NCBI GenBank assembly: GCA_012932295.1
Contig: JAAONU010000001.1
Span: 19,468,120 to 19,532,119 of the forward strand
Length of the DNA: 64,000 nt
Direction of reading: 5' to 3'
From: Cyclina sinensis
Taxonomy: Eukaryota > Mollusca > Bivalvia > Venerida > Veneridae
Both the position numbers and the translations under genes were made by a program. Shown here in pieces: positions 36,901-48,200 of this stretch. How positions within the stretch are numbered: the first letter of the stretch is position 1; each line of letters opens with the position of its first letter. Under the pieces are notes generated by a model. It did not search any database. It had not been told where the DNA came from and saw only the letters and a program-made list of their open reading frames with translations.

Positions 36901-39900
36901 AGAACAACTCCAGCAGAATAGCAGAACAGCAGAACAACTCCAGCAGAATAGCAGAACTGCAGAACAGCAGAACAACTCCAGCAGAATAGCAGAATGGCAG
37001 AATAGCAGAACAACTCCAGCAGAATAGCAGAATGGCAGAATAGTAGAACAACTTTCAAATAGACAAAATATCTAATTAAGTTTAATATCAACCAAAGTTT
37101 GCCCTCCGTCTGTCTGTCCGTCTTTCCGTCCTTCCGTCCGACTGTCAGGTAATCTGGATCCCTTGATAACATAAAAACAGTATAAGTTCACTTGATGAAA
37201 ATTGATATATGAATAAATGGCAACATGGAAACTATGCAAGTAATTTATTTTAATCCGCGTGTTAAATTTCTGGTTGCTATGGTGACATAAACAGTAAAAA
37301 TACGGTTTTAACAAACGGATAGTTTTAACACTCAAAAAGTATACGAGCTAGGTTGCTGAAAATAAGTATGTACAAAGATGGCATTATGGAAATAATGCGT
37401 CTGACTTTGTCTATTTCTTTTCCTCTTGTTCGTGAAATTAGTCTATAAGCCAACATAGGAACTTAAAACAAACTTTGAGAAATTCTAGGAGAAAACTTCA
37501 GCAGAACATCAGAATAGTAGAACACTTCCTGCACAATAGTGGTATCACTTTTATCTGTTAAATGAAAAAAAAAAACAACAACAGCAGAATAGCAGAACAA
37601 CTCCAGCGGAATAGCAGAATAGCAGAACAACTCCAGCAGGATAGCAAAATAGCACAATAGCAGAACAACTCCAGAAGAATAGCAGAATGGCAGAATAACA
37701 GAAATAACTTTCGAAACAACAAACAGTTTAATAGAGTTTTCATGATATCTACCAAAGTTTGCCCTCCGTCTGTCTGTCCGTCTATCCGTCAGACTGTCCG
37801 GTAATCTGGATCTCGTGATAACATAAAAACCATATAAGTTAAGTTGATGAAAATTGATATTTGGATATATGGTGACATGGAAATTAGGAAATTTACTTTA
37901 TTTTTATTCGCGTATCAAATTTCTGGTTGCTTTCGTAACAGAAACAGTAAACTACGGCTTTAACAAACGGATCGTTTTAACACTCAAAACGTATACGAGC
38001 TAAGTTACTGAAAATTAGTATGTAAAAAGATGGCAATATGAAAATTTGACTTTGTCTTTTTCTCTTCCTCTTTCCTCTGGTTCGTGAAATTAGTCTTAAG
38101 TTTTTCTCATAGAATTTTCAAAATTTTGTTCTAAGTTCCTATGTTGGTTGATAGACTAATATCACGAACCAGAGGAAAAGAAAAAGAGAAAGTCAAACGT
38201 ATTATTCCAATATTGCCATCTTTTTACATACTTATTTTCAGTTACCTAGCTCGTATACGTTTTGACTGATAAATTTTAACTGTTTCTGTTACCATAGCAA
38301 CCAGAAATTTCATACGCGTATAAAAACGAAGTTACTTGCATAATTTCCACGTTGCCATGTATTCATATATCAATTTTCATCAACTTACCTTATACTGTTT
38401 TTATGTTATTGTGGGATCAGTATATTCATACAGTCGGACGGATGGAGGGCAACTTTGCTATTCTGCCATTCTGCTATTTTCTGGAGTTGTTCTGCTACTC
38501 TGCTATTCTGCTGGGGTTGTTCTGCTATTCTGCCATTCTGCTGGAGTTGTTCTGCTATTCTGCCATTCTACTATTCTGCTAGAGTTGTTCTGCTATTCTG
38601 CCATTCCACTATTCTGCTGGAGTTGTTCTGCTATTCTGCCATTCTGCTATTCTGCTGGAGTTGTTCTGCTATTCTGCCATTCTTCTATTCTGCTGGAGTT
38701 GTTCTGCTATTCTGCCATTCTGCTATTCTGCTGGAGATGTTCTGCTATTCTGCCATTCTTCTATTCTGCCGGAGTTGTTTTGCTATTCTGCCATTCTACT
38801 ATTCTGCTTGAGTTGTTCTGCTATTCTGCCATTCTTCTATTCTGCCGGAGTTGTTCTGCTAATCTTCCATTCTACTATTCTGCTTGAGTTGTTCTGCTAT
38901 TCTGCTACTCTGCTATTCTGCTGGAGTTGTTCTGCTATTCTGCCACTCTGCTATTCTACTGGAGTTGTTCTGCTATTCTGCCATTCTACTATTCTACTTA
39001 CTCCACACATACAAAAATCTTCTGTATAGAATAAACTGTCATTCTTCATGATAACAAGTAATAAATATTGCAAAGTGAAACTACATATATAGAGGATCTT
39101 AGATGAGTGTATTTTCATATTGAATTTATCAAACGAGTTGAATTAAAGTGACAAAATACGAGGCTGTGCCGAATGATCAGTCGCCTCATTGCATAGTCAT
39201 TACACTAGTGTGTTACTGTTTTTATAAACTCCCATGCCGTGGTTGATAAATACAATTCAAAGAAGTTTGGTTTTAATTTGTAAAGAATTTACGGATAAAG
39301 TAGGGAGAGGGGGAAGGGGTCGTAAACACTGACGATTCTCCAAATGTCTGATTCATAAGTTAACTAAATTTACAAACGCATGTGTCACGTAACGTTTCTG
39401 GCAGACAAACACGAAATCAAAGCCACTTTCAGACCTACATAGTCAGAACAGTGTAAAATTGTACCCAAGGTTCACAATATTTCTTAAGCCGGAGACACAT
39501 GTATAAATGCATGTACATGATCAACAAAGTTTTAAGATCGACATTTTAAACCATCCGTTGCTATAGCAACATGGTATAAGGACCTACTTATATGCACGAC
39601 ATTTGTTTGAAAAGATCAACTGTATATATCGTCATGTTTATGCTATAACAAATGTAATACATTTGAATAAAGATGCAGTAAAAGAAATGCTAATATGTAG
39701 ATGGCGGTTTTGGCTTTGCTGAACTCTTGTTGCTAGATTCCACTATTGTATCGCTGAAGAACTATTGATCTTTTTTAACGTGCGTACACATCGTGTGTAA
39801 ACACAGAAAAATCAAGAGTGACATATGTGTTAAAAAGAACGGAAATTTTATGGTCATGAAAAATGTTTGAAACATTATATATGTTTAGAAATATTGTAAC

Positions 39901-42354
39901 TTTCACCAAAAAATAACATACTATTGTTTTCTTCAAAGTACACATAACATTATTATACAAAGTTTAACTGAAAATTTATAAAAGACTGGGCTAGTCAAAA
40001 AAGATTTTATCATTTTGCAACTATGTTCAATAGGAATGAAACTGTTATATGCAATCATTTAATTTAGCTATAACCTTAACAATTTTTGTTTTTCTATGAT
40101 TAGAAACAAATGGTTAATGTATATTTCAAAACAGTGATGGTCACTTTGAACACATATGTCACTTTAACAAAAACATAAAAAATTCTGAACCACACAAGTG
40201 ATTACAGACGTTCGCTTTGCATTATTTGTGTGCATTATTTAAATCTGTATGTCACTGGCATGTATTTCATACATTTTCATAAATACACGTCAAGGCAGAA
40301 CAGTTATTCTGAATTCGATTTTATTCTTATCTTGTTAACAGGAAAAAAAAGTTTTACAAAACAGTTCATTTGAACTACTTCGAAAATCATATATTTTTAT
40401 TATCTCTGTAGGCGCCAAAATCAAGTTGGGAATATAACTTTATAGGTTATTTATCGTCAGTTCCGGTTGCAAATGTGACCGACGCCCCATGAAAAGTTAA
40501 GTCATTTAGTGTTGTGGGAAAAGTTCAAGATACAAAAAGCATCCCGGTAGGAGCGGATCAGTGATCCAGTGGTAATCCGCTGGACTGGTAATCTATAAGT
40601 CGCGAGATCGATGCCCCGCTCCTCCACCAATTACCAATTGTCTTTCGGATGAGACCTTAAACCGAGGTCCCATGTACCTATGCTGTACTCTGAGCATGCA
40701 AAAGAACCAGTGGTGTCTCTGGAACGGGATGCTTTATGTGTCTTGCACTATCCCCCATAACACGAAATAACTAATCGCTGCAGGTGGCGTCGGTCATATG
40801 AGCAACTGGTACCGACGATAAATAAACTCAGAAAGATAGAGACACTCCTGGTTCTTTTACACACTCAGTGTAATGCAATGACAGAAGGGACTCGGCTGAA
40901 GTCTCGCCCGAAAGACAATTAGTTCTGTTTGTGGAGAAGCGGGGTATCGAACTTACGTCCCCTGGATTTCCGGTCCAGTGAGTTACTACTGGACCACTGA
41001 TCTGCACCATACAACTTAAATCGTTTGATAACAGACAATTATATTCATTCAAACAGGATATTACACAGATCATGTTCTATACAATTCGTAATTATACCAG
41101 CCAAAGAAAGATTTCATATCTGTTTAATGTCACCGCTCTTCGATTTAGCAAATCTGAAATAATCTAATCATTATTTTTATTGCAATCCAAAATTAGAGGC
41201 ACTTGTTTCAGAAAATAAATGTTTTAAATGTTTAGCTTCAGAGTAAAATTACACACAGAAGTATTATAATAATATTTTTTTTATTTTTATGCTTTCAATT
41301 ATTTCATATCCGACCCGATAAAGGGGTGCCGTATAAATTACGCCGTATCGGCTCACCCGATAAATTCCTACGCCTTTCCAGATAAACTTAAACATTTTTT
41401 TTCAGAATGACCAAGTTGCATGGCAGTCAGGATAAATGTTGAAAACACAGTGAATGTACACAAATTATGTTAATAAGTTGCAACTTAATAGAGAAAAGGT
41501 TTAAATCTCGAAAAAAAGGGCTTAGGTAGAATAATTGGCCTAATGGTAACGTGCAGGGCTTGAAATTTAGGGGTCGCGAGTTCGATCCCCCCATCCTCCT
41601 CCATTAATTCTAATAATCATTGTCGATCACTTGAAACGTAAAACTTAGGTCCCATGTATCGGAACTATAAAACAACTGTGTAAAAGTACCAGGGCTGTTT
41701 TCTGTATCTTACACAATCTCCCACCGACTATAATGACTATAATAACTAAACTCTTCGAAAGAGGAGGCCATCGGTGGCAACAGGTACAGACGATAAATAA
41801 AGTATATAAATCAGTAAGACTAATATACCTAAAAGAGGCATGAAATGATGATAATAATAATAATACTAAAAGCACCAAGCATATTGTTTTTATTGTCAAG
41901 GACACTAATACACGTTTTTTTCTGATAGAAAGTAAGTTTACAATGCTTAATAATCGTTTTCCTAAAAAGAAATATTTTGAATTAAACTAAAGAGAGAGAA
42001 AAACATGAAGTGAAAATTGCAAAATGCCTTTAAGCGAAATAAATCAACTTTATTATACAAGTAAACATTTTTACTCATTTTTCCCACCGTTGTTCAACCG
42101 TAATTGTCTTAAATCAAAAGAAACCAAAAACTTTGTTAAAAGCCTTTGGAAACATACAATATTGTAGATAAGAAATGTTTGATAAAAAGCAAGGTATTGG
42201 CATTCTGTGTTCTGCAAATAAATGAATCAAAAGAAAGGCATTTGTAAATACATATGAATTAAAAAATACACAAGAGCAACAATAAAAAATACCTAAAACA
42301 ATTTGCAATCCCAATCAGCAGCACACACACTAATATACGATTTCTCCAAATCAT
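33932..42354 (-). CDS. Secreted shell-matrix-like protein (5 exons, 386 aa)
   Basis: Exons in transcript order: 42,354-42,293; 36,666-36,401; 35,887-35,706; 35,492-35,008; 34,097-33,932 (62+266+182+485+166 nt = 387 codons; every junction GT-AG with matching phase). Exon 1 encodes exactly a signal peptide, MIWRNRILVCVLLIGIANCF. Residues 23-53 are Asn-rich (19 of 31), followed by 'GWHIHVTMHVYSGRADPMW' (65-83). Exon 3 carries 'GYKGFSLAHVPPGE'. Exon 4 carries 'NNCYNYANNKITDTFAQPG' (249-267) and 'LVALVFWPPEP'. 'FDFHWYR' spans the exon 4/5 junction, and exon 5 has 'RWSHKPGHTT' and 'CERGPYTEF'. From memory, these motifs define a family annotated in bivalves as insoluble matrix shell protein, with relatives in bacteria. 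Catalytic activity is unknown. The Cys/His/Tyr conservation suggests an ancient fold reused in shell. The structure is confident, the name less so. Confidence 0.85.
34195..34310. repeat. Short (A)GACAG / (A)ACAGA-type repeat in intron 4
   Basis: Imperfect pentamer repeats 'GACAGGACAAGACAGG' and 'AGAACACAACAGAACAGAAC' in the last intron of the shell-matrix-like gene. Confidence 0.5.
36075..36285. repeat. ~30-bp minisatellite in intron 2 of the shell gene
   Basis: Six or so diverged units of 'ACAAATAAAAGAAACTTWC' / 'TAAATGAAAGAAACGTACCG'. Confidence 0.6.
36880..39005. repeat. Inverted arrays of minisatellite-bearing elements in intron 1 of the shell gene
   Basis: Three copies of one element. 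Each has a minisatellite of 'TGCTATTCTGCTGGAGTTGT' and 'CTATTCTGCCATT' units: minus-oriented at 36,886-37,050 and 37,495-37,705, plus-oriented at 38,455-39,000. Each then has a CCGTCTGTCTGTCCGTC-type microsatellite, weak in the third copy, and about 350 bp of shared body ('CATAAAAACAGTATAAGTT', 'TTTCTGGTTGCTATGGTGAC', 'GTATACGAGCTAGGTTGC'). Copies 1 and 2 are direct. Copy 3 is inverted, with the turn at about 38,100-38,150 (CCTCTGGTTCGTGAAATTAG versus its complement). The organisation recalls bivalve pearl/Helentron elements with central tandem repeats; that assignment is inference. Long 'CYSAILLFCWSC' ORFs on both strands are minisatellite translations. Confidence 0.8.
39010..40550. other. 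Intron 1 of the shell gene, no feature
   Basis: AT-rich sequence with no exon that fits the gene's phase and no clear repeat. Confidence 0.45.
40550..40830 (+). mobile_element. tRNA-derived SINE
   Basis: tRNA-like head: A-box-like GATCCAGTGGTAATCC, then a B-box-like GAGATCGATGCC ending in GGAGCGG/CCGCTCC pairing. It is followed by the body core TTTCGGATGAGACCTTAAAC and 'GAGGTCCCATGTACC', and a tail of 'CGACGATAAATAAA'. It is not a functional tRNA gene because the B box is altered. Confidence 0.75.
40830..41010 (-). mobile_element. tRNA-derived SINE, same family, opposite orientation
   Basis: On the minus strand: head GCAGATCAGTGGTCCAGTAG, B box GTTCGATACCC, then 'TGTCTTTCGGGCGAGAC' and 'AAAAGAACCAGGAGTGTCTC'. 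It is tail-to-tail with the copy at 40,550. Confidence 0.75.
41530..41805 (+). mobile_element. tRNA-derived SINE, third copy
   Basis: Head TTGGCCTAATGGTAACGTG with a canonical B box GAGTTCGATCCCC (about 41,578-41,590). It is followed by a diverged body ('AGGTCCCATGTATCGG', 'ACAATCTCCCACCGACTATA') and 'CAGACGATAAATAAA'. The minus-strand ORF at 41,645-41,905 is spurious. Confidence 0.75.
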
Positions 42355-42384
42355 AACTTTCCTCTTTCAGGTACCGGGCGAATA

Positions 42385-42397
42385 TTGAATATATTCC
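42385..42397 (-). promoter_or_regulatory. TATA-like element upstream of the shell signal-peptide exon
   Basis: On the minus strand GAATATATTCAAT lies about 33-43 bp before the ATG at 42,354. It is compatible with a TATA promoter and a very short 5' UTR, but AT-rich background makes this weak. Confidence 0.25.
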
Positions 42398-42847
42398 TAC
42401 CCAAATTAAACGGCCCGTCTTCACCGAGGCGTTCCAAACTTCCTTGATCTTATAAGTGACAACTCTAAGATAGCGATGTTTACATTTTCGTTAATAATGC
42501 CCATATAATTTCATACTGCAGTTATTTTGGACTGCATTTACATATTCATTCACAAGCTATATGAGAAAGTATAAAAAGAACGTCATGTCGCTTTTTTGCC
42601 ACTCAATTTTATAACTACAACCGTTGTAGCCTAATCAAGAGTTACACAACTTTGTAATCAAAATCAAAGGTTAATCATTTCATTTTTATGTATATAGTTT
42701 CTATGGCAGACAGGTAAGGACTTTGTCTGTTGGCACCACACATACTTGAGCATCGAAACCAAAAGGGGTCATTCTAGCGGCAGTGTATTTGGTTAGTCAC
42801 TTGCTAATGAAATACAAATGTAATGTCTATCCATTGCCTGTTTGCAT

Positions 42848-43075
42848 GGTCACAACGAGATAAATCAAGACACGTAGTCATAACGAGATAAGACATCACT
42901 CGTGGTTATAACAAGGTTCGATTTTATTACGAGATGAGACTAGACTTTTGCTCAAAGTGAGATAAGACAAGTTTCGTGGTCATAACGAGATAAGACAAGG
43001 TTCGATTTTATTACGAGATGAGGCTAGACTTTTGCCCAAAGCGAGATAAGACAAGACACGTGGTCATAACAAGCT
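42848..43075. repeat. Tandem repeat, ~95-bp unit
   Basis: Two and a half units of 'GTGGTCATAACGAGATAAGA', 'CAAGGTTCGATTTTATTACG' and 'AGATGAGRCTAGACTTTTGC'. It lies upstream (minus-strand sense) of the shell gene start. Confidence 0.8.
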
Positions 43076-43079
43076 ACAT

Positions 43080-43688
43080 AAAGCTTTGCCATAATTATAA
43101 ACCAGAATTCCATTTCACTTTGATGTGAATTTTCCGGTAGATATGTACTATATCGCAAGATTTATTAACCAAGGACAGTACTTTTCGAAGAATTTACTAT
43201 AGTGTTTACACAGACATGTAAACGAAATCTGCTTTCATTCGTTTTATTGTCTCACTTTCTTTTAATCTGCCTTAAACGGTAAGAAATAGAAATACAAATA
43301 TACGGGGAACTCCCTTTCTTTTCTGACTTTACTGACAGCTGATAACGTTATAAACATGTAACAAAAGTAGAAGGTTTGGATAAACTTCGTTTGAAACTGC
43401 AAATTCTATTTCATGCAAAAAAAAAAAAAAAAATGCAGTCATTTGGAAAGAAATATGAGACCAATATAATCCTTATGCTTTTGCCTGGTATGTGAATCTT
43501 GTGTAGATTATATTATAAAAAAATGATAGCAGTCGTAAATTATAAAATGTTTTTGTCTTGTTATTTCACTGTTTACATCAACCATCACACAAGAATAATT
43601 GGGTGTTTAGAGTAAATAGAAAGAGACATTTTTTCTTATTTTGACGTTAAAAATGAAAATTTTGCCATAGCAACCGAGGCAGACTTTA
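43080..43688. other. Unannotated flank before the duplication
   Basis: Single-copy in the window. Contains a poly(A) run at 43,417-43,433. No gene is seen. Confidence 0.5.
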
Positions 43689-43880
43689 ATCAACCTGGCC
43701 TTGTTTTGGACTGTTTTTCTGGTAACGTTTTCAATGTCCCCTCTAAATGGTAAGTGGATATATCCAAACTGAATAATGGACAAGTCTATTTTAGAAAGTT
43801 AAAAGGGTAACAGTAAACTAGGTAAACTGTTCATGCTATGGTAATCCTGAGTTGGGGCAGATGAGTTATAGTTACATGAA

Positions 43881-44085
43881 GAGAATGGGTCAAGGTGTAG
43901 AGCGCAGGGCTCCGGATCAGGAGGTCCTGGTTCGTATCCCGTCAGAGGCGAGATTCTCCAACGATCTTCACATTCCTCCACGCTGCGCGAATACTGGTAT
44001 GGAACCCAGGAAGCAGTCATCGAGCGTGGTGAATCTAAGTTGTAAGAACTTGTATCGCAATCGATGTAAAATAAATGAGTCTAAA
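43881..44085 (+). mobile_element. tRNA-derived SINE, copy A
   Basis: A-box-like GGTCAAGGTGTAGAGCG, tRNA-like middle, and B box GGTTCGTATCC (43,929-43,939). The body 'GAGATTCTCCAACGATCTTC' is shared with copy B. Short ORFs here are spurious. Confidence 0.65.
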
Positions 44086-44574
44086 CTAGAATCATCATAT
44101 GTAAACTCTTGGTTTGTTTCAACTTTGAGCTAAAAGCCGGTACAGATCCGACACCAAACTCGGGTACAATAGAAATACGAAATGGAATTTAATGAACGTA
44201 AAGCGCCGTCAGGGTCCTTGAAAAACGTACATGTATCAATTTTAGTAACTTTCACTTTATAACATCCTATTGCGCATCCGATTGCGCTTCCTATTGCTGA
44301 GAGCATATGATTGGTTCAAAAGTCAACTATGAAACAGTTCAAACCATTGCCCTGTCAAAAGTTTAAACTGTTGCCCGGGCCTGAATTAATTGTTGCTGGC
44401 GTACTTGAAAGATGAAAAAATGCCAGGAAACAGGGGTAAATAATGAATTACAAGTTAGGTAATAATAAAAAAATGTATTTTCTTCACAAGAATGGCGCTG
44501 TGTACACTGTGTGTATTGATTGGACCTCACCATAATATTGTAGCCCAAAGAGATCATCAATATCCTGATATAGC

Positions 44575-46412
44575 ATTGTTATTTTACCTCACCTGACCAT
44601 TTTGTGGTTACGGTGTGCCTTTGTGACCGCCTGATGTCCGTCGTCCATGCGTGCATTATGTGCGTGCGTCCATCAACAATTTCTGTCTGCACGATAGAGG
44701 TTTAATTTTTGATTTGGTTTGAACCAAACTTGCGTAGAACTTGTATGACCAGTAGATCACGTTTCCTTTTTTGAAGCGGCCAAAGCAAATCATGCTTTAT
44801 GGAGTTAAGGTCCCTGAAAGGGACATAATTTGCTTTGTCTGCAGGATAGAAATTTCAATTTTGATTTGATTTTAACCAAACATGCACAGAAATTGTATCA
44901 TTAGTAGATCTTGGTTCTTTTCATGAAGCGGCCAAATCCCGTCATACATAGTGGAGTTATAGGCCCTGGTAGGGGCACAAACAGGCATATTTTGCCTTGC
45001 CATGGAATAGCTTTTATTTTTATCTTATTTCAACCAAAGTTGTACGAAACATTGACCAGCAATTTTAGTTTTTTTCTTAAACTGGTAAGATTCTTAAAAG
45101 CCCAAGATAGGCATATTTTGTATAGACTTACATATGAAAAAAGTTTAATTTCTTTTGGAAGAAACCACAAGGTATTGAGTTTAGATATTTGGTGTGCAAC
45201 TTGGTCTAGTGGACCTCTAGCAATTTGTTCAAATCATGGTCCTAGGGTCAAAATTGGCTCCGCCAAGGGGTGACTTGTTTTTTTGACAAACTTTTATAAA
45301 AAATCTTATTGTCAGGATCCATAACGCTTTAGTCGACAAATATGTTAGACATTTGGTATGTAGGTAATTTGCAAAGATCTTTACCATTGGGTAGGGTTTG
45401 AGGTCACTGGGGTCAATGTCATCAAGGTAAGGAATAGATTTTTCTACTTTCTGTCATATAGCCTCTATTTATTGACTGACATTTAAGATATTTGTTATAA
45501 AGACACCTTGTATAAACCTTTACTGTTAATTGGAGTCAAGGACATTGAAGCTAAAAATAGATTTTTTTTACTTTATCCTATAGAAGCTTAATTTAATCAC
45601 CAATATCTTAGATTATTTCGTATGTAGGTTCACTGCATGGACCTTTATCATTGGGTGGGGTTTGAGGTTACCGAGACCAAGGTCTCTAAGGCGTCAAATA
45701 GATTTTTTTTAAACTTTTTGTCACAGAGCCCTTTTTACTGGCTGAAACTTTAGATATGGTGTATATAGACACCTGGTATGAACCTCTACCATTAACTGCG
45801 GTCAAGGTCAACAAACTAAAGATATTATTTCTTCTTTACCTTATAGAGCTTTCGTTTTTTGACCAATGTCTTAGGTAGTTGGTAAATTGGTTCCTTGCAT
45901 GGACCTCTAACCCTTGGTGGGATTTGAAGTTTCTGTGGTCATTGTCACCGAGACTAAAAATAGATTTTTCTACTTTCTGTTTTAGAGCCTTTATTTATCG
46001 ACCAATATCTAAGATATGTGATTTAAAGGCACCTTCCATGAACCTCTTCCATTCACTGGGGTCAAGATCAAGGTCAGCAAGGCTTAAAATATATTTCATA
46101 CTTTACGTATAGAGTCTTCATTTATTTGATATGTAAGTATCTTCTATGGACCTCTAACACTGGGTGGGATTTAAGGTCACTGGGATTAAGGTCAAAGTCA
46201 CAAAGGTTAAAATAGATTTTTCTACCTTATTATAGTGTTTTGTTCATATTCGTTTCAATTTCAACCAAACTTTCACAAAACATTTATAAACAATGGATCT
46301 CCTTTTTCTGAACCAACCTAATTCCATAATGGGTTCCAGAGTTATGGCCCCTGAGCAATGGAACAAAGGTGAGTGATTCAGGACCATAGGGCCATCATGG
46401 TTCTCTTTTATT
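44575..46412. repeat. Composite dispersed repeat, copy A
   Basis: Starts TTACCTCACCTGACCATTTT, then 'GTCCGTCGTCCATGCGTGC', then about ten units of 100-170 bp with 'CCTCTACCATTAACTGCGGT', 'GGTCACTGGGGTCAATG' and 'ATAGATTTTTCTACTTTCTG'. It ends GGTGAGTGATTCAGG and GGGCCATCATGG. It is the same family as 7,927-9,500 and, reversed, 1-1,510. It is longer than copy B's version because B lacks about 170 bp near 44,980-45,150. Confidence 0.8.
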
Positions 46413-47180
46413 TATATTCTTATAAGCCCCCAAATATTCTCATGCATTCGAGGCTGAATGATAAATGGACCAGAGTATAGACTCTTAATATTTAGGAATG
46501 AAATATTAAACCAAAATGATTTTGTTTGTCAACATTTCTACGTGTTTATTCGTCTCAAAGGGTAGTCATTACAAACTTTTCGGATTTTTTGCAAAAATTG
46601 AGTTACTTTGCCAAAACTCTCGACCGACTATCCGCCACGTCATAGGTAAATCAAAAGAATGCGTCAGAAAAGAAAACCAAAAACTTAGGAAACTAACTAC
46701 GTACAAAAAAAAAAAATAAAAAAAAAACAATAACTGAAATAAAACCAAAAAGGAAAATGTGTTCTGTGATAACCTAAATATAGAAAAAGTCGAAAGTGCA
46801 GATTGTTTGAAAACTTCAGGGAGTGTGTAGTGAGCCAATTGTTTTGTGAAAAAAATATGTTATTGCATTATATGAGATTTAGTGCACTGTTGCCCAATCA
46901 TGTCTGACCAACATAGTTTGCACTTGTAAACAGAATATACCCGTATTCAGATTGCACATAACTGGTCTGATTTCGTCTACCTTGATATTCGTCTTCAACG
47001 ATCCCGTAAAAATTGTTTCTCAAATTTTCAAAATGACCTTAATAACTTACATTTATTTCATAAAATGTAATATGTCAGTATGTAGCCTTTTCTTTGCCTT
47101 TGTAAATGATGAGAAACACGGCAACGATGATGGTTATATGATAATGCTTATGAGGAAGAAGACATAGAATTAGAAAGATA
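46412..47180. other. Duplicated non-coding stretch, copy A
   Basis: Matches 56,300-57,040 with indels. A 71-codon ORF (46,952-47,167) is shared with copy B but has no domain, and its end differs between the copies, so it is not called. Confidence 0.5.
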
Positions 47181-47640
47181 ATTATGATGAATAAAGGAGA
47201 AATATAAATGATATAATATAAAGGATGATGATAACAGATATAATAAAATGATGAAGATGATTTTTTTTTGTTTTTTTTTTCATCCACAACGCCGAGGCGT
47301 GTAGGTATTTTTAAATGAAAGATATGATATAAATGATGATAATAATAATTATAATGATAAGGATGATGACAAAGATGATGGTGATGAGGAAAACGACTTA
47401 GAATTAGAACGATGATTATGATACATAAAATAGGAGAAATATAAATGATATAATATAAATGATATAATATAAATGATATAATATAAATGATATGATATAA
47501 ATGATATGATATGAATGATATGATATGAATGATGATGATAATAAAAAATGATAATGAAGATGATGATTTTTTTAAAATATCTTTTTTCATTTTTTTTGTT
47601 CTTTTTACATCCACAACGCCGAGGCGTGTAGGTATTTTTT
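47180..47640. repeat. ATGATA-type microsatellite bracketed by a palindromic motif, copy A
   Basis: AT-rich (ATGATATAA)n-like DNA. A conserved ~32-bp motif containing CACAACGCCGAGGCGTGT occurs in the same orientation at 47,281-47,312 and 47,608-47,639. The CGCC/GGCG core and flanking ACA/TGT can pair. The 198-codon minus-strand ORF (47,075-47,671) is microsatellite translation. Confidence 0.75.
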
Positions 47641-48200
47641 CAAATGAATGAAATTGATGGATGATAAACATGCATGCTGATAAATTAGGATTAAATTCTG
47701 TAAGATATCTTTTTGTGTAACCTTTTAATTAATTGAGAAAATTATGAGATCTGGTCTTTGGGGATTGAATCAAATGAACGAACAAGGGGTAGACTACCAT
47801 CAGACAGAAATGCACAAACTGATTATAGTCTACACTGTGCAAAATAAAGTCTGCCACAAGCATGGAGAGGGCAACAACACTGTAGATGGTGCAAGGCTCT
47901 TAACACATGTACTTAAAACAGTGCTTTAACAACTTTGAAAATGTTAAAAAAGTAAAATAGGTTATAAAGTTAAGAGGATTTTCAGGGGAAAAAACACCAA
48001 ATCACAAGTCTATATAATGTTTACAACTACAAACAGGAAGTATTTAAGAACTGCAGTGGTTGTCTGTAAGGAATAATTTTTTGCCAAATGTTCATAACTT
48101 CAATTTTAAATAAAACTGATTTCAAAATATGTCAAAAATTCATAGAAATAAAAGGTTGGAAAAATACCATATGACGGGGGAAGTCGGTCTACATGCAAAT

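Noticed and set aside
38336..39029. Overlapping 76-183-codon ORFs with CYSAILLFCWSC repeats
   Set aside because: Translations of a minisatellite in three frames; the inverted copies give the same on the other strand.
40555..40632. tRNA gene
   Set aside because: A- and B-box-like sequence is followed by a SINE body and tail, and the B box is mutated. The same applies at 10,095, 41,530, 43,881 and 59,515.
42848..43075. CRISPR-like array
   Set aside because: Only about 2.5 long units, with no uniform repeat/spacer pattern, in eukaryotic DNA.
43799..44020. 73-codon minus ORF, also in copy B
   Set aside because: Overlaps the tRNA-derived SINE and its frame follows the SINE body.
47075..47671. 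198-codon minus-strand ORF rich in Ile, Tyr and His
   Set aside because: ATGATA microsatellite translated. In copy B it breaks into different frames.
47744..47929. 61-codon plus ORF conserved in copy B (57,568-57,762)
   Set aside because: Conservation is explained by the recent duplication. It lies in the probable 3' flank of the minus-strand gene and shows no domain.
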